From UBA9300 sp032260385 (GTDB lineage: Bacteria > Bacteroidota > Bacteroidia > Bacteroidales > VadinHA17), in assembly GCA_032260385.1 (NCBI GenBank), contig JAVVEL010000002.1, positions 127,033 through 191,032 on the forward strand: a stretch of DNA of 64,000 nucleotides, given 5' to 3'. The notes below the pieces were generated by a model. The model had not been told where the DNA came from, made no database searches, and was given only the letters and a program-made list of their open reading frames with translations. Both the position numbers and the translations under genes were made by a program. Below are positions 34,116-42,487 of the stretch, one piece after another (the stretch's first letter is position 1; each line of letters starts with the position of its first letter).

Positions 34116-35675
34116 ATGGATAGCCAGGACAAAATAAAGCAGCTGATTGAATTACGTGAAAAAGCCAAGATGGGAGGTGGTGAGAAAAGGATAGCTTCCC
34201 AGCATTCGAAGGGTAAGTTGACGGCTCGTGAAAGAATAGATATCCTCCTGGATGAAGGGAGCTTCGAAGAATTCGATATGTTTGTTACTCACCGTACAGA
34301 TGACTTTGGTTTAAAAGATAAGAAATACCTTTCGGATGGCGTTGTTACAGGGCATGGAACAATTGACGGACGCGTTGTTTATATATTTTCGCAGGATTTT
34401 ACGGTTTTTGGAGGATCACTCTCTGAAACATTCGCCAATAAGATATGCAAGGTGATGGATCAGGCTATGAAAGTTGGTGCACCTGTTATTGGAATAAATG
34501 ATAGTGGAGGGGCAAGGATACAGGAAGGAGTCAGGAGCCTGGCCGGCTATTCGGAAATATTTGAAAGAAATATACTGGCTTCAGGCCTTATACCTCAGAT
34601 ATCTGCAATATTCGGTCCCTGTGCCGGGGGCGCGGTTTATTCGCCTGCCCTTACCGATTTTATAATTATGAGTGAGCATAGCAGTTATATGTTCGTAACA
34701 GGGCCAAAAGTTACTAAAACAGTTACCGGTGAGGATATATCAACTGAAGACCTGGGCGGAGCAAGGATACATTCCACACGGTCAGGGGTGGCACAGTTTG
34801 TTGTTGAAGATGAGGAAGAGGGCTTGCTGCTGATAAGAAAACTGTTGAGCTACCTGCCACAGAATAACCTGGAAGATCCTCCCCTTACTGAATGCGACGA
34901 TCCCATTGACAGGCTGGAGGATGATTTAAACATCCTTATCCCCGAAAATCCAAACCATGCCTATAATATAAGGGATGTAATATATAAGATTGTTGATAAT
35001 GAGGAATTCCTGGAAGTGCATTCCAATTTCGCAAAAAACATAGTTGTCGGCTTTGCCAAGATGGGAGGCATGTCGCTTGGCATAGTAGCGAACCAGCCCA
35101 ATTTCCTGGCTGGTGTCCTCGATATAAATGCCTCAAGAAAAGCAGCCCGCTTTGTCAGATTCTGTGATGCCTTCAACCTACCTTTATTAACCCTGGTAGA
35201 TGTACCGGGCTTCCTGCCAGGAAGCAGCCAGGAATATGGAGGTATAATTGTCCACGGGGCAAAACTTATGTTCGCCTATGGTGAGGCAAGCGTTCCAAAG
35301 ATAACGGTGACGCTCAGGAAATCATACGGGGGAGCTCATTGTGTTATGTCATCCAAACAGTTGAGAGGCGATATTAATTATGCATGGCCTTCGGCCGAAA
35401 TAGCCGTTATGGGACCAAGGGGAGCAATTGAGGTACTTGAAGGTAAAGAAATAGCCGGCATGGCAGATGAAGAAGAAAAGGCAAATTATGTAGCTTCCAA
35501 AGAAAAAGAATATCGTGAGAAATTTGCCAATCCCTATGAGGCTGCACGATACGGCTACCTCGATGATATTATAGAACCCAGGAATACCCGGTTCAGGGTG
35601 ATCAGAGCACTGCGGGCAATAGCCACAAAGAAAGATCCCGGGCCAATGAAGAAGCATTCGAATATACCGCTTTAA
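34116..35675 (+). CDS. mmdA: Methylmalonyl-CoA decarboxylase/propionyl-CoA carboxylase alpha (carboxyltransferase) subunit
   Basis: The 519-residue carboxyltransferase moves CO2 between (S)-methylmalonyl-CoA and biotin. Seen: SQHSKGKLTARERIDILLDEGSF (28-50), FSQDFTVFGGSLSE, GINDSGGARIQEG, the oxyanion loop GPCAGGAVYSPALTDF and VDVPGFLPGSSQEYGG in the second crotonase domain. Sequence alone does not separate carboxylase from decarboxylase. The neighbours do: a Na+-pump beta subunit and OadG-like gamma subunit follow and no biotin carboxylase is present, so decarboxylation coupled to Na+ export is inferred. Confidence 0.92.
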   Translation: MDSQDKIKQLIELREKAKMGGGEKRIASQHSKGKLTARERIDILLDEGSFEEFDMFVTHRTDDFGLKDKKYLSDGVVTGHGTIDGRVVYIFSQDFTVFGGSLSETFANKICKVMDQAMKVGAPVIGINDSGGARIQEGVRSLAGYSEIFERNILASGLIPQISAIFGPCAGGAVYSPALTDFIIMSEHSSYMFVTGPKVTKTVTGEDISTEDLGGARIHSTRSGVAQFVVEDEEEGLLLIRKLLSYLPQNNLEDPPLTECDDPIDRLEDDLNILIPENPNHAYNIRDVIYKIVDNEEFLEVHSNFAKNIVVGFAKMGGMSLGIVANQPNFLAGVLDINASRKAARFVRFCDAFNLPLLTLVDVPGFLPGSSQEYGGIIVHGAKLMFAYGEASVPKITVTLRKSYGGAHCVMSSKQLRGDINYAWPSAEIAVMGPRGAIEVLEGKEIAGMADEEEKANYVASKEKEYREKFANPYEAARYGYLDDIIEPRNTRFRVIRALRAIATKKDPGPMKKHSNIPL

Positions 35676-35687
35676 AGACTACAGCTT

Positions 35688-36056
35688 ATGAATGATCAGC
35701 TTTTACTAATAAATATTTTTGCAGGTATAGACAGACAGGCAACCATAATAGTTGTCATAGGTTACCTGATAGTCTTCCTTGCCCTTGTGCTCCTCTATGT
35801 TGTTTTCAGGTATGTAATGCCTATGTTCTTCAAGATAAGTATGTATCGCAGGGCAGCCAGGGAAGGCAGGCACCTGGATGATTCTGAAAAACAGGTGCTG
35901 ACAGGTGAGGTAAATGCTGCCATAGCCACAGCCCTATACCTCTATTTTGATGAGATACATGATTTTGAAAGTAATGTGATTACAATAAGGAAGGTATCAA
36001 AATCATACTCCCCCTGGAATTCAAAGCTTTATAATATGAGAAACCTTGAACGTTAA
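35688..36056 (+). CDS. Small OadG-like subunit of the Na+-pumping decarboxylase
   Basis: A protein of 122 residues with one strong N-terminal membrane helix (about 18-48) and a charged cytosolic tail ending KSYSPWNSKLYNMRNLER. The SPWNSK-Y box is the signature of the OadG / sodium pump decarboxylase gamma (delta in Mmd) family. The subunit holds the membrane beta subunit and the peripheral carboxyltransferase together. It lies 12 bases after mmdA and 11 bases before the biotin carrier. Its length is a little above that of classic OadG (about 80-90). Confidence 0.85.
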   Translation: MNDQLLLINIFAGIDRQATIIVVIGYLIVFLALVLLYVVFRYVMPMFFKISMYRRAAREGRHLDDSEKQVLTGEVNAAIATALYLYFDEIHDFESNVITIRKVSKSYSPWNSKLYNMRNLER

Positions 36057-36067
36057 GATATAGTGCG

Positions 36068-36487
36068 ATGAAGAATTATAAATTTACAATAAGCGGTAAT
36101 ACATATGAGGTTGAGATACTGGAGATTGAAGGTGATGTGGCAAAAATTGAGGTAAACGGCACATCTTACCTCGTTGAAATACACAGGGAGGTGAAGCCTG
36201 TCAAAACTCCTACACTTGTGAGGCCGGTACTGAGAGAGCCTCAGAAACACATCGAGAAAAAAGAAGGAGGACCCAAACTGGAAATTAAAGCTCCTCTACC
36301 GGGAATTATAATGCAGGTAATGGTGAGACCGGGAGATAAGGTGTTAAAAGGTCAGAAGCTGCTGATGATGGAGGCTATGAAAATGGAAAATGAGATCAAG
36401 GCTGATAATGATGGTGAAGTAATCTCCGTAAAAGTGAGCCAGGGACAGTCGGTATTGCAGGATGAGGTCTTAATTGAAATGAATTGA
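36068..36487 (+). CDS. Biotin carboxyl carrier subunit of methylmalonyl-CoA decarboxylase
   Basis: This 139-residue protein ends in a biotinyl domain (about 70-139): IKAPLPGIIMQVMVRPGD, then MEAMKMENEI with biotinyl Lys K105, then GEVISVKVSQGQSV. The N-terminal 45 residues form a small beta domain, followed by a Pro/Lys/Glu linker. The swinging biotin carries CO2 from the carboxyltransferase to the membrane beta subunit. The stop overlaps the region just before mmdB, whose ATG begins three bases after it. Confidence 0.92.
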   Translation: MKNYKFTISGNTYEVEILEIEGDVAKIEVNGTSYLVEIHREVKPVKTPTLVRPVLREPQKHIEKKEGGPKLEIKAPLPGIIMQVMVRPGDKVLKGQKLLMMEAMKMENEIKADNDGEVISVKVSQGQSVLQDEVLIEMN

Positions 36488-36489
36488 TT

Positions 36490-37833
36490 ATGAGGCGATT
36501 TATTACCGTTGCAGGAGTTCTTATCATACTGTCCCTTACATGGACAGCTTTTGTTAAACCTGAAAAGGAAAGTAAAAAAGAGATTGAAAATGAGATTGTT
36601 AAAGATAGTATAATCCCTGTCTTAGCACAACAGGATACTGATGATGAGCTTGCCTTCAGGGGGCTGAGGAAATTCTGGGACTATTCAGGCTTCAGAAATG
36701 CCACAAAGGGACATATCATAATGATTGCTGTGGGATTGCTGTTTATATTCCTGGCCATAAGATATGATTATGAGCCCTTACTTCTCATACCCATAGGAAC
36801 AGGTATTCTGATAGGAAATATACCTTTCTACCAGGAAGGTGATATTAATCTGCAGCTGGGAATATATGAATCGGGCAGTGTGCTGAATTATCTATATTTC
36901 GGTGTCTTAAAAGGAGTATATCCGCCACTTATTTTCCTTGGCCTTGGTGCCATGACCGATTTTTCTTCACTGCTTTCTAACCCGCGTTTAATGATTCTGG
37001 GAGCGGCAGCACAGGTAGGAATTTTTATTACCTTCCTCGGTGCTTTGATGCTGGGCTTTGCACCACCTGAAGCAGGTGCTATCGGAATAATCGGAGGAGC
37101 CGACGGGCCTACAGCGATCTTTCTTTCGTCACGACTGGCAAATGGTGTCAATATTCTGCCAAACGGTGAAACGGTAAGAAACCTTATCGGACCAATTGCC
37201 ATTGCCGCTTATTCGTATATGGCACTGGTACCGGTCATACAACCACCAATAATGAGGCTTCTGACCTCCAAAAAAGAAAGAAAAATTAGGATGAAACCCC
37301 CAAGGGCCGTTTCAAAGACTGAGAAAATAATGTTCCCGATAATTGGCTTGCTGCTGACTGCATTTATATCACCCAGCTCCCTGCCTCTGCTGGGGATGCT
37401 CTTCTTTGGCAATATTCTGAAAGAGTCGGGGGTTACCAAGCGACTTGCTGAAACAGCACGTACATCAATGGTTGATATAGTGACCATACTCCTCGGGCTT
37501 ACCGTGGGGGCCTCAACACAGGCTGATGTTTTCCTCACTCCGGATTCACTGCTGATTTTCATACTTGGTGCAATATCCTTTATGTTAGCCACAGCCGGAG
37601 GTTTGATATTTGCAAAAGTCATGAATCTTTTTCTCAGGGGAGATAACAGGATAAATCCCCTGGTTGGTGCAGCAGGTGTATCGGCGGTCCCTGATAGTGC
37701 CAGGGTAGTGCAGAATGAAGGATTAAGGGCTGACCCGACAAACCACCTGCTGATGCATGCGATGACACCTAATGTTTCGGGGGTTATAGGATCTGCCGTT
37801 GCTGCAGGAATATTGCTGAGCTTTCTTGGATAA
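36490..37833 (+). CDS. mmdB: Na+-translocating decarboxylase beta subunit
   Basis: This membrane subunit decarboxylates carboxybiotin and pumps Na+ outward. Seen: about ten membrane segments after residue 75, GGADGPTAIFLSS in the third region (with the Asp of the Na+ site), PVIQPPIMRLLTSKKERKI, and GAAGVSAVPDSARVVQ followed by HLLMHAMTPNVSGVIGSAVAAG at the end, all family hallmarks. The first 60 residues, with a hydrophobic helix and a Lys/Glu-rich stretch, extend beyond the classic protein. ATG 36490 is preferred to the TTG two codons earlier. The inferred product of the operon is a Na+ gradient from propionate formation. Confidence 0.93.
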   Translation: MRRFITVAGVLIILSLTWTAFVKPEKESKKEIENEIVKDSIIPVLAQQDTDDELAFRGLRKFWDYSGFRNATKGHIIMIAVGLLFIFLAIRYDYEPLLLIPIGTGILIGNIPFYQEGDINLQLGIYESGSVLNYLYFGVLKGVYPPLIFLGLGAMTDFSSLLSNPRLMILGAAAQVGIFITFLGALMLGFAPPEAGAIGIIGGADGPTAIFLSSRLANGVNILPNGETVRNLIGPIAIAAYSYMALVPVIQPPIMRLLTSKKERKIRMKPPRAVSKTEKIMFPIIGLLLTAFISPSSLPLLGMLFFGNILKESGVTKRLAETARTSMVDIVTILLGLTVGASTQADVFLTPDSLLIFILGAISFMLATAGGLIFAKVMNLFLRGDNRINPLVGAAGVSAVPDSARVVQNEGLRADPTNHLLMHAMTPNVSGVIGSAVAAGILLSFLG

Positions 37834-37856
37834 AAAATTCTGTATCTTTAGGTTTG
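37825..37856 (+). promoter_or_regulatory. Candidate promoter of the citrate lyase operon
   Basis: CTTG (37825-37828) and TAGGTTTG (37849-37856) are separated by 20 bases. The -7 box is exact, the -33 box poor. It overlaps the end of mmdB. Confidence 0.35.
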
Positions 37857-37884
37857 TATATTAAACAGTACTCAAAATAAGCTG

Positions 37885-39093
37885 ATGAAGAATATTGCTG
37901 TAACGGGTAATACGGGTCCACGTGTAAGATCTGATTGTGAACTGCGGCTTGAACTGAAATCAGGCGGTGGAATAATACTTAACCTTGAATCAAAGGTTAA
38001 GGCAATGTACGGTAAATCAATTACCTCCCTCTTTCATGAAGGCCTTGACTATTTCGGAATTAAAAATGCAGTGCTTGATATTAATGATTCCGGAGCCCTT
38101 CCCTTTGTGCATATGGCACGCCTGGAAGCTGCAATCAAAAGTCTGGTTAAAACGGATAAGGACTGGTTGCCACAAATGCTTGGAAAAAATAATTATTCGT
38201 CTGAAAGGAAGAGGTTCCGCTTCAGCAGGCTCTATCTTCCGGGAAATACGCCAAGCATGATGCTTAATGCCGGACTGCATTCACCTGATGGGATTATACT
38301 CGACCTCGAAGATTCGGTGGCTCCCGCGAAAAAGCACGAAGCAAGATTCCTCGTGAGAAATGCCCTCAGACAGGTTGATTTTTACGGGGCAGAACGCATG
38401 GTCCGTATTAACCAGGGCGAAAGAGGCTATGAAGACCTTCAATATGTATTGCCTCATAATGTTAATCTTGTCCTTATTCCCAAGTGCGAGAGCGGGGAGC
38501 AATTAAGGGAACTGGCGAAGAGGGCAGAAGCGATCCTGGATCAGAATAATATTAAAAGAGACCTCTTCTTTATGCCCATTATTGAAAGTGCAATGGGAGT
38601 TGAAAAAGCTTTTGAAATAGCCTCGTCAGTCAAGAATGTGGTAGCTCTTGCCATAGGCCTCGAGGACTACACTGCTGATCTGGGTGTACAGAGGACAAAT
38701 GAGGGTAAAGAATCACTCTATGCACGACTGCGATTGGTTAATGCAGCAAAGGCAGCACATGTTCAACCAATAGATTCAGTGTTTTCGGATGTATCTGACA
38801 TGGAAGCCCTGAGAACGACAGCTATGGCATCCAAATCCTGCGGATTTGAAGGAATGGGATGCATCCATCCGAGGCAGATACAGGTAATTAAGGCTGCTTT
38901 TGCTCCTGAACAGGATGAGATTAAGAAAGCACTTGAAATAGTCAAAGCCTTCAGGGAAGCTGAAGAAAAGGGACTGGGTGTTGTTTCCATCGGATCTAAA
39001 ATGATTGACCCTCCCGTGGTAAACAGGGCATTGAGGATAATTGAACTGGCTGAAAAACTGAATATTATGCCTGATGAAACTGAGAACACCTAA
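37885..39093 (+). CDS. citE: Fused citrate lyase acyl carrier (CitD) and beta subunit (CitE)
   Basis: Residues 1-90 match CitD: a short beta start, SDCELRLEL, then LESKVKAMYGKSITSLFHEGLDYFGI and DINDSGALPFVHMARLEAAIK, aligning with the DDKGALD...ARLEA end of CitD. Residues about 110-395 are CitE of the HpcH/HpaI superfamily: LYLPGNTPSMM, IILDLEDSVAPAKK, MVRIN, PIIESAMGVE and LGLEDYTADLG. The usual prosthetic-group Ser of CitD (GTLES) is shifted here to GPRVRSD, so S16 is the likely but unproven attachment site. CitE cleaves citryl-ACP to acetyl-ACP and oxaloacetate. The fusion implies one carrier per lyase chain. citF follows after 32 bases. Confidence 0.85.
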   Translation: MKNIAVTGNTGPRVRSDCELRLELKSGGGIILNLESKVKAMYGKSITSLFHEGLDYFGIKNAVLDINDSGALPFVHMARLEAAIKSLVKTDKDWLPQMLGKNNYSSERKRFRFSRLYLPGNTPSMMLNAGLHSPDGIILDLEDSVAPAKKHEARFLVRNALRQVDFYGAERMVRINQGERGYEDLQYVLPHNVNLVLIPKCESGEQLRELAKRAEAILDQNNIKRDLFFMPIIESAMGVEKAFEIASSVKNVVALAIGLEDYTADLGVQRTNEGKESLYARLRLVNAAKAAHVQPIDSVFSDVSDMEALRTTAMASKSCGFEGMGCIHPRQIQVIKAAFAPEQDEIKKALEIVKAFREAEEKGLGVVSIGSKMIDPPVVNRALRIIELAEKLNIMPDETENT

Positions 39094-39125
39094 TATAATC
39101 TGAGATATTTATAAAGTAGGAGACT

Positions 39126-40682
39126 ATGGCAAATAAAATGGTGAAGAATGCCGCAGGCCGCGAAGTGGTCACTGAAATAAACGGACAGAAGGCTGTGCCA
39201 TACCAGGGCGTGGGTAAATATAAACCGGAGGGCAGAAAGTATGCCCCGGGAATATCAAGCTGTGCCGATTACCCTGAAAACGGGGATAAGAGGGTCAGCA
39301 GCATACGTGAAGCACTTTTAAAGGCAGGGATAAGGGATGGTATGACAATATCCACCCATCATCATTTCAGAAATGGTGACCTGCTGGCCAATATGGTGTT
39401 TGATGCTGTCAGTGAACTGGGCATTAAAAATATAAGATGGTTTCCTTCAGCTTCCTTCCCATGCCATGAACACCTGATTCAATACCTTGATGATGGTACA
39501 ATACATCATATAGAGGGGAGTATGAACGGGCCGCTGGGAAAGTATGTTTCTGAAGGAAAAATGAAAGGTATGGCCGTGCTCAGGTCACATGGCGGCAGGT
39601 ACCAGGCAGTGCAGGATGGGGAGGTGGAGATTGATATAGCTGTTATTGGCGCACCCACGGCTGATCCCTTTGGAAATGCAAACGGGCTTGAAGGCGATTC
39701 AGCCTGCGGATTGCTTGGATTTGCCCTGGCTGACTCCCAGTATGCCAACAGGGTAATCGTTGTGACTGATAATATGGTCCCCTTCCCGTGCATCCCATGG
39801 CAGATACAGGGTAATTACGTCGACTTCACCATTGAAGTGCCCAAGCTGGGAATTCCTGAAGAGATAGTATCGGGTACAACAAAAATTACAAAGAGCCCCG
39901 ACAGGCTTCTGCTGGCCGAACTGACTGCTAAATTTTGTGATGCAGCAGGTATCATAAAAGATGGATTCTCATTCCAGAGCGGGGCAGGTGGGACGTCATT
40001 GGCCGTAGGTGAATTCTTCAGAATTCTTATGAAAGAGAAAGGAATAAAGGCAAGATTCGCACGAGGAGGAAGTAATAAATACCTCGTATCAATGCTGGAA
40101 GAAGGGCTTGTCGATTATATTCTTGATGGACAAACTTTTGACCTTGACGGTGTGAGATCGATGAGGGAAAATCCCAGGCACGTATGGACCAGCCCTTTTA
40201 CCAGTTATAATTATCATGGCAAGGGTAATTTTGCACCCCTGGTTGATGTGGCTATACTCGGGGCAACAGAGGTGGATACTAATTTTAATGCCAACGTGGT
40301 TACCCATTCCGACGGTTACCTCCTGCATGGTATAGGAGGCTGGCAAAACTGCCTGTTCTCAAAGACAGTAATACTGCCACTTCCCCTGGTTCGTGACAGG
40401 GTGCCTGTAATAATAGACAATGTTACTACTTTGTGCGGGCCGGGTGAACTTATTGATGTTATTGTAACAGAAAGAGGTATAGCAATAAATCCCCTCAGAA
40501 AAGATCTTATAAATGCAGTCAAGAATTCTGACCTGCCGCTCATACCCATACAGGAACTGAAGGAAGAAGCCGAAAGGATATGCGGGAAGCCTGAGAAAGT
40601 AAAACCCGAAGAGAGAGTTATTGCAGCAATCAAGTGGGTTGACGGAACTGTTATTGATGTGGTTAGAAAAGTAAAAGTCTAA
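39126..40682 (+). CDS. citF: Citrate lyase alpha subunit
   Basis: CitF (518 residues) transfers the acyl carrier thioester from acetyl to citrate. Typical stretches are VGKYKPEGRKYAP, MTISTHHHFRNGDLL, PSASFPCHEHLIQYLDDGTIHHIEGSMNGPLG, VIGAPTADPFGNANG, and FQSGAGGTSLAVGEFFR (the CoA-transferase-like catalytic region). A good AGGAGA lies before the ATG. No citC ligase, citG or citX accessory gene follows, so maturation of the carrier must be encoded elsewhere or handled differently. Rubredoxin follows 29 bases later. The pair suggests citrate fermentation or a route from citrate to acetyl units. Confidence 0.92.
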   Translation: MANKMVKNAAGREVVTEINGQKAVPYQGVGKYKPEGRKYAPGISSCADYPENGDKRVSSIREALLKAGIRDGMTISTHHHFRNGDLLANMVFDAVSELGIKNIRWFPSASFPCHEHLIQYLDDGTIHHIEGSMNGPLGKYVSEGKMKGMAVLRSHGGRYQAVQDGEVEIDIAVIGAPTADPFGNANGLEGDSACGLLGFALADSQYANRVIVVTDNMVPFPCIPWQIQGNYVDFTIEVPKLGIPEEIVSGTTKITKSPDRLLLAELTAKFCDAAGIIKDGFSFQSGAGGTSLAVGEFFRILMKEKGIKARFARGGSNKYLVSMLEEGLVDYILDGQTFDLDGVRSMRENPRHVWTSPFTSYNYHGKGNFAPLVDVAILGATEVDTNFNANVVTHSDGYLLHGIGGWQNCLFSKTVILPLPLVRDRVPVIIDNVTTLCGPGELIDVIVTERGIAINPLRKDLINAVKNSDLPLIPIQELKEEAERICGKPEKVKPEERVIAAIKWVDGTVIDVVRKVKV

Positions 40683-40711
40683 CGGTAGCATGGCTACAAA
40701 ATATAAATAAA

Positions 40712-40873
40712 ATGAGCATTTACAAGTGTACAGTGTGTGGTTATGAATATAACCCTGCAAATGGCGACCCTGAAGGCGGAATTGACCGGGACACACCTTT
40801 CGAGAAACTCCCGGATGACTGGTCATGCCCGGTATGCGGGGCCAGCAAGAATGAGTTTGAAGCCATTGATTAG
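40712..40873 (+). CDS. Rubredoxin
   Basis: A 53-residue protein with the two rubredoxin knuckles, YKCTVCGYEYNP at residues 4-15 and WSCPVCGASKNEFE at residues 37-50; the four Cys bind one iron. Aspartate and glutamate are plentiful, as usual. It is a soluble one-electron carrier, commonly used in anaerobes against oxygen or peroxide or with oxidoreductases. It follows citF by 29 bases on the same strand and its stop overlaps the converging pepD end by four bases. Its redox partner is not in the window by any obvious link. Confidence 0.95.
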   Translation: MSIYKCTVCGYEYNPANGDPEGGIDRDTPFEKLPDDWSCPVCGASKNEFEAID

Positions 40874-42324
40874 TTAGCCGGAATATTCTTAAGGACATCT
40901 GCCAGGAGGTCCCAGAATTTTTTGGTCGTTTCTATATCCAGCCTCTCCTGGGGCGTATGAGCTCCCTTGATGGTGGGTCCAAAGGATATCATGTCAAGTC
41001 CCGGATATTTTTCTAGTATCAGTCCGCATTCCAGGCCTGCATGTATTGCCCTGACTATTGGTTCGGTAGCAAATAATTTTTTGTAAGAACTTTTAGTAAT
41101 GTTCAGTATCTCCGACCTGGTGTCAGGCTTCCACCCGGGATATCCTCCTGAGTGCTTTGCACTGGCGCCACAGGCTGAGAATATATTGTTGATCCTTCCG
41201 GCAATTTCTTTCTTGGCAGATTCAACGGAGCTGCGCTGGCTCGTGACGATTCTGATTTTCCCGTCCACAAACTTCACCGAAGCCAGGTTTGTTGATGTCT
41301 CAACGAGTCCTTCCATATCTTCCGACCAGGCAATAACTCCGTGAGGACATTTTTCAAGCGCATCTAAAAGCGACTTTTGACTTTTCTCATCGATTATCCA
41401 GGCAAGGTCTTCTGTCTTACCGGCAGAGATACTTAATTGAGATTCATTATCTGCATACTCCTTTTTTACCTTTTCCCCGTAAGCAGTTGTATCTTTTTTT
41501 ATCATGTCAAGATTCCTTTTATTGCATGTTATGAGCGCAAAAGCTTCCCTGGGAATTGCATTTCGGAGGTTGCCTCCGTTAAATTCTGCTATCCTTATAT
41601 CATAAGCCTTAGTCAATGTTTGCAGCAAGCCGGTCATAATCTTCACTGAATTTGCATATCCTTTATGAATTTCGTCCCCGGAGTGTCCTCCGTGCAATCC
41701 CGTAATTGATAATTTAATTGAAGCATAATCACTTTTTGCTTTTTCTTTATTGTACTCCAATTCTGCTACTGTATCCATACCACCTGCGCAACCTATAAAA
41801 AGCTCCCCTTCGTCTTCAGAATCAAGATTTATAAGTATCCGGCTTTCAAAGAAATCTTTGCCAAGCTTAATGGCGCCTGTCATACCGCTTTCCTCATCAA
41901 CGGTGAAAAGACATTCTAAAGGGCCTGCTTTTAGATCCCTGTCTTCCAGAATGGCAAGCTGGGCAGCTATTCCAATGCCATCATCAGCTCCCAGTGTAGT
42001 ATCTTTTGCCTTCACCCATTTACCGTCAAGTAAGGGGATTATAGGATCCTTTGCCCAATCATGCCCGGTGTCAGCATCTTTTTCTCCAACCATGTCCATA
42101 TGGCTTTGCAGAATGACACTTTTCCTGTTTTCATAACCGCGATGTGCTGGTTTGATGATCAGAACATTACCTGCATCGTCAGTTCTGTATTCGAGCCTTT
42201 GTTTTTTTGCAAAATCAATTAAGTACCGGCGTATCTGTTCTTCGTTTTTTGACAGCCTTGGAATCTTACATATCTCGTTAAAATAACTCCAGACCTTAAA
42301 GGGCTCCAGATTTTTAAAAATCAT
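40870..42324 (-). CDS. pepD: Aminoacyl-histidine dipeptidase (peptidase D), M20 family
   Basis: This 484-residue metallopeptidase hydrolyses Xaa-His dipeptides such as carnosine, with broader dipeptide activity. The di-zinc site is readable: H75 and D77 in LQSHMDMVGEK, D114 in LGADDGIG, E144/E145 in TVDEESGMTG, and the final His in IKGAHTPQERL. A lid/dimerisation domain (about 205-390) interrupts the catalytic domain. The start is preceded by a good Bacteroidetes promoter (42362-42392), and it diverges from the isocitrate dehydrogenase-like gene. Confidence 0.92.
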   Translation of the reverse strand: MIFKNLEPFKVWSYFNEICKIPRLSKNEEQIRRYLIDFAKKQRLEYRTDDAGNVLIIKPAHRGYENRKSVILQSHMDMVGEKDADTGHDWAKDPIIPLLDGKWVKAKDTTLGADDGIGIAAQLAILEDRDLKAGPLECLFTVDEESGMTGAIKLGKDFFESRILINLDSEDEGELFIGCAGGMDTVAELEYNKEKAKSDYASIKLSITGLHGGHSGDEIHKGYANSVKIMTGLLQTLTKAYDIRIAEFNGGNLRNAIPREAFALITCNKRNLDMIKKDTTAYGEKVKKEYADNESQLSISAGKTEDLAWIIDEKSQKSLLDALEKCPHGVIAWSEDMEGLVETSTNLASVKFVDGKIRIVTSQRSSVESAKKEIAGRINNIFSACGASAKHSGGYPGWKPDTRSEILNITKSSYKKLFATEPIVRAIHAGLECGLILEKYPGLDMISFGPTIKGAHTPQERLDIETTKKFWDLLADVLKNIPAN

Positions 42325-42361
42325 TTCAGGTGAATTATAGTTGATATAAAAGTCATACGCA

Positions 42362-42392
42362 CAAAGGTATCAAAAATTGGCTTTGATTTAAA
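42362..42392 (-). promoter_or_regulatory. Bacteroidetes-type promoter of pepD
   Basis: On the minus strand TTTA (42392-42389), 19 bases, then TACCTTTG (42369-42362). The -7 box is exact and the -33 box differs by one base. The predicted start is near 42355. Confidence 0.6.
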
Positions 42393-42487
42393 TATTATTA
42401 TCTGTTGCCGGGGTTTTACCGAACGAAAAAAAATTCTTATTTTGACTGACCTTATGTATAAATTTAAACATCTAAATAAAATATCAG

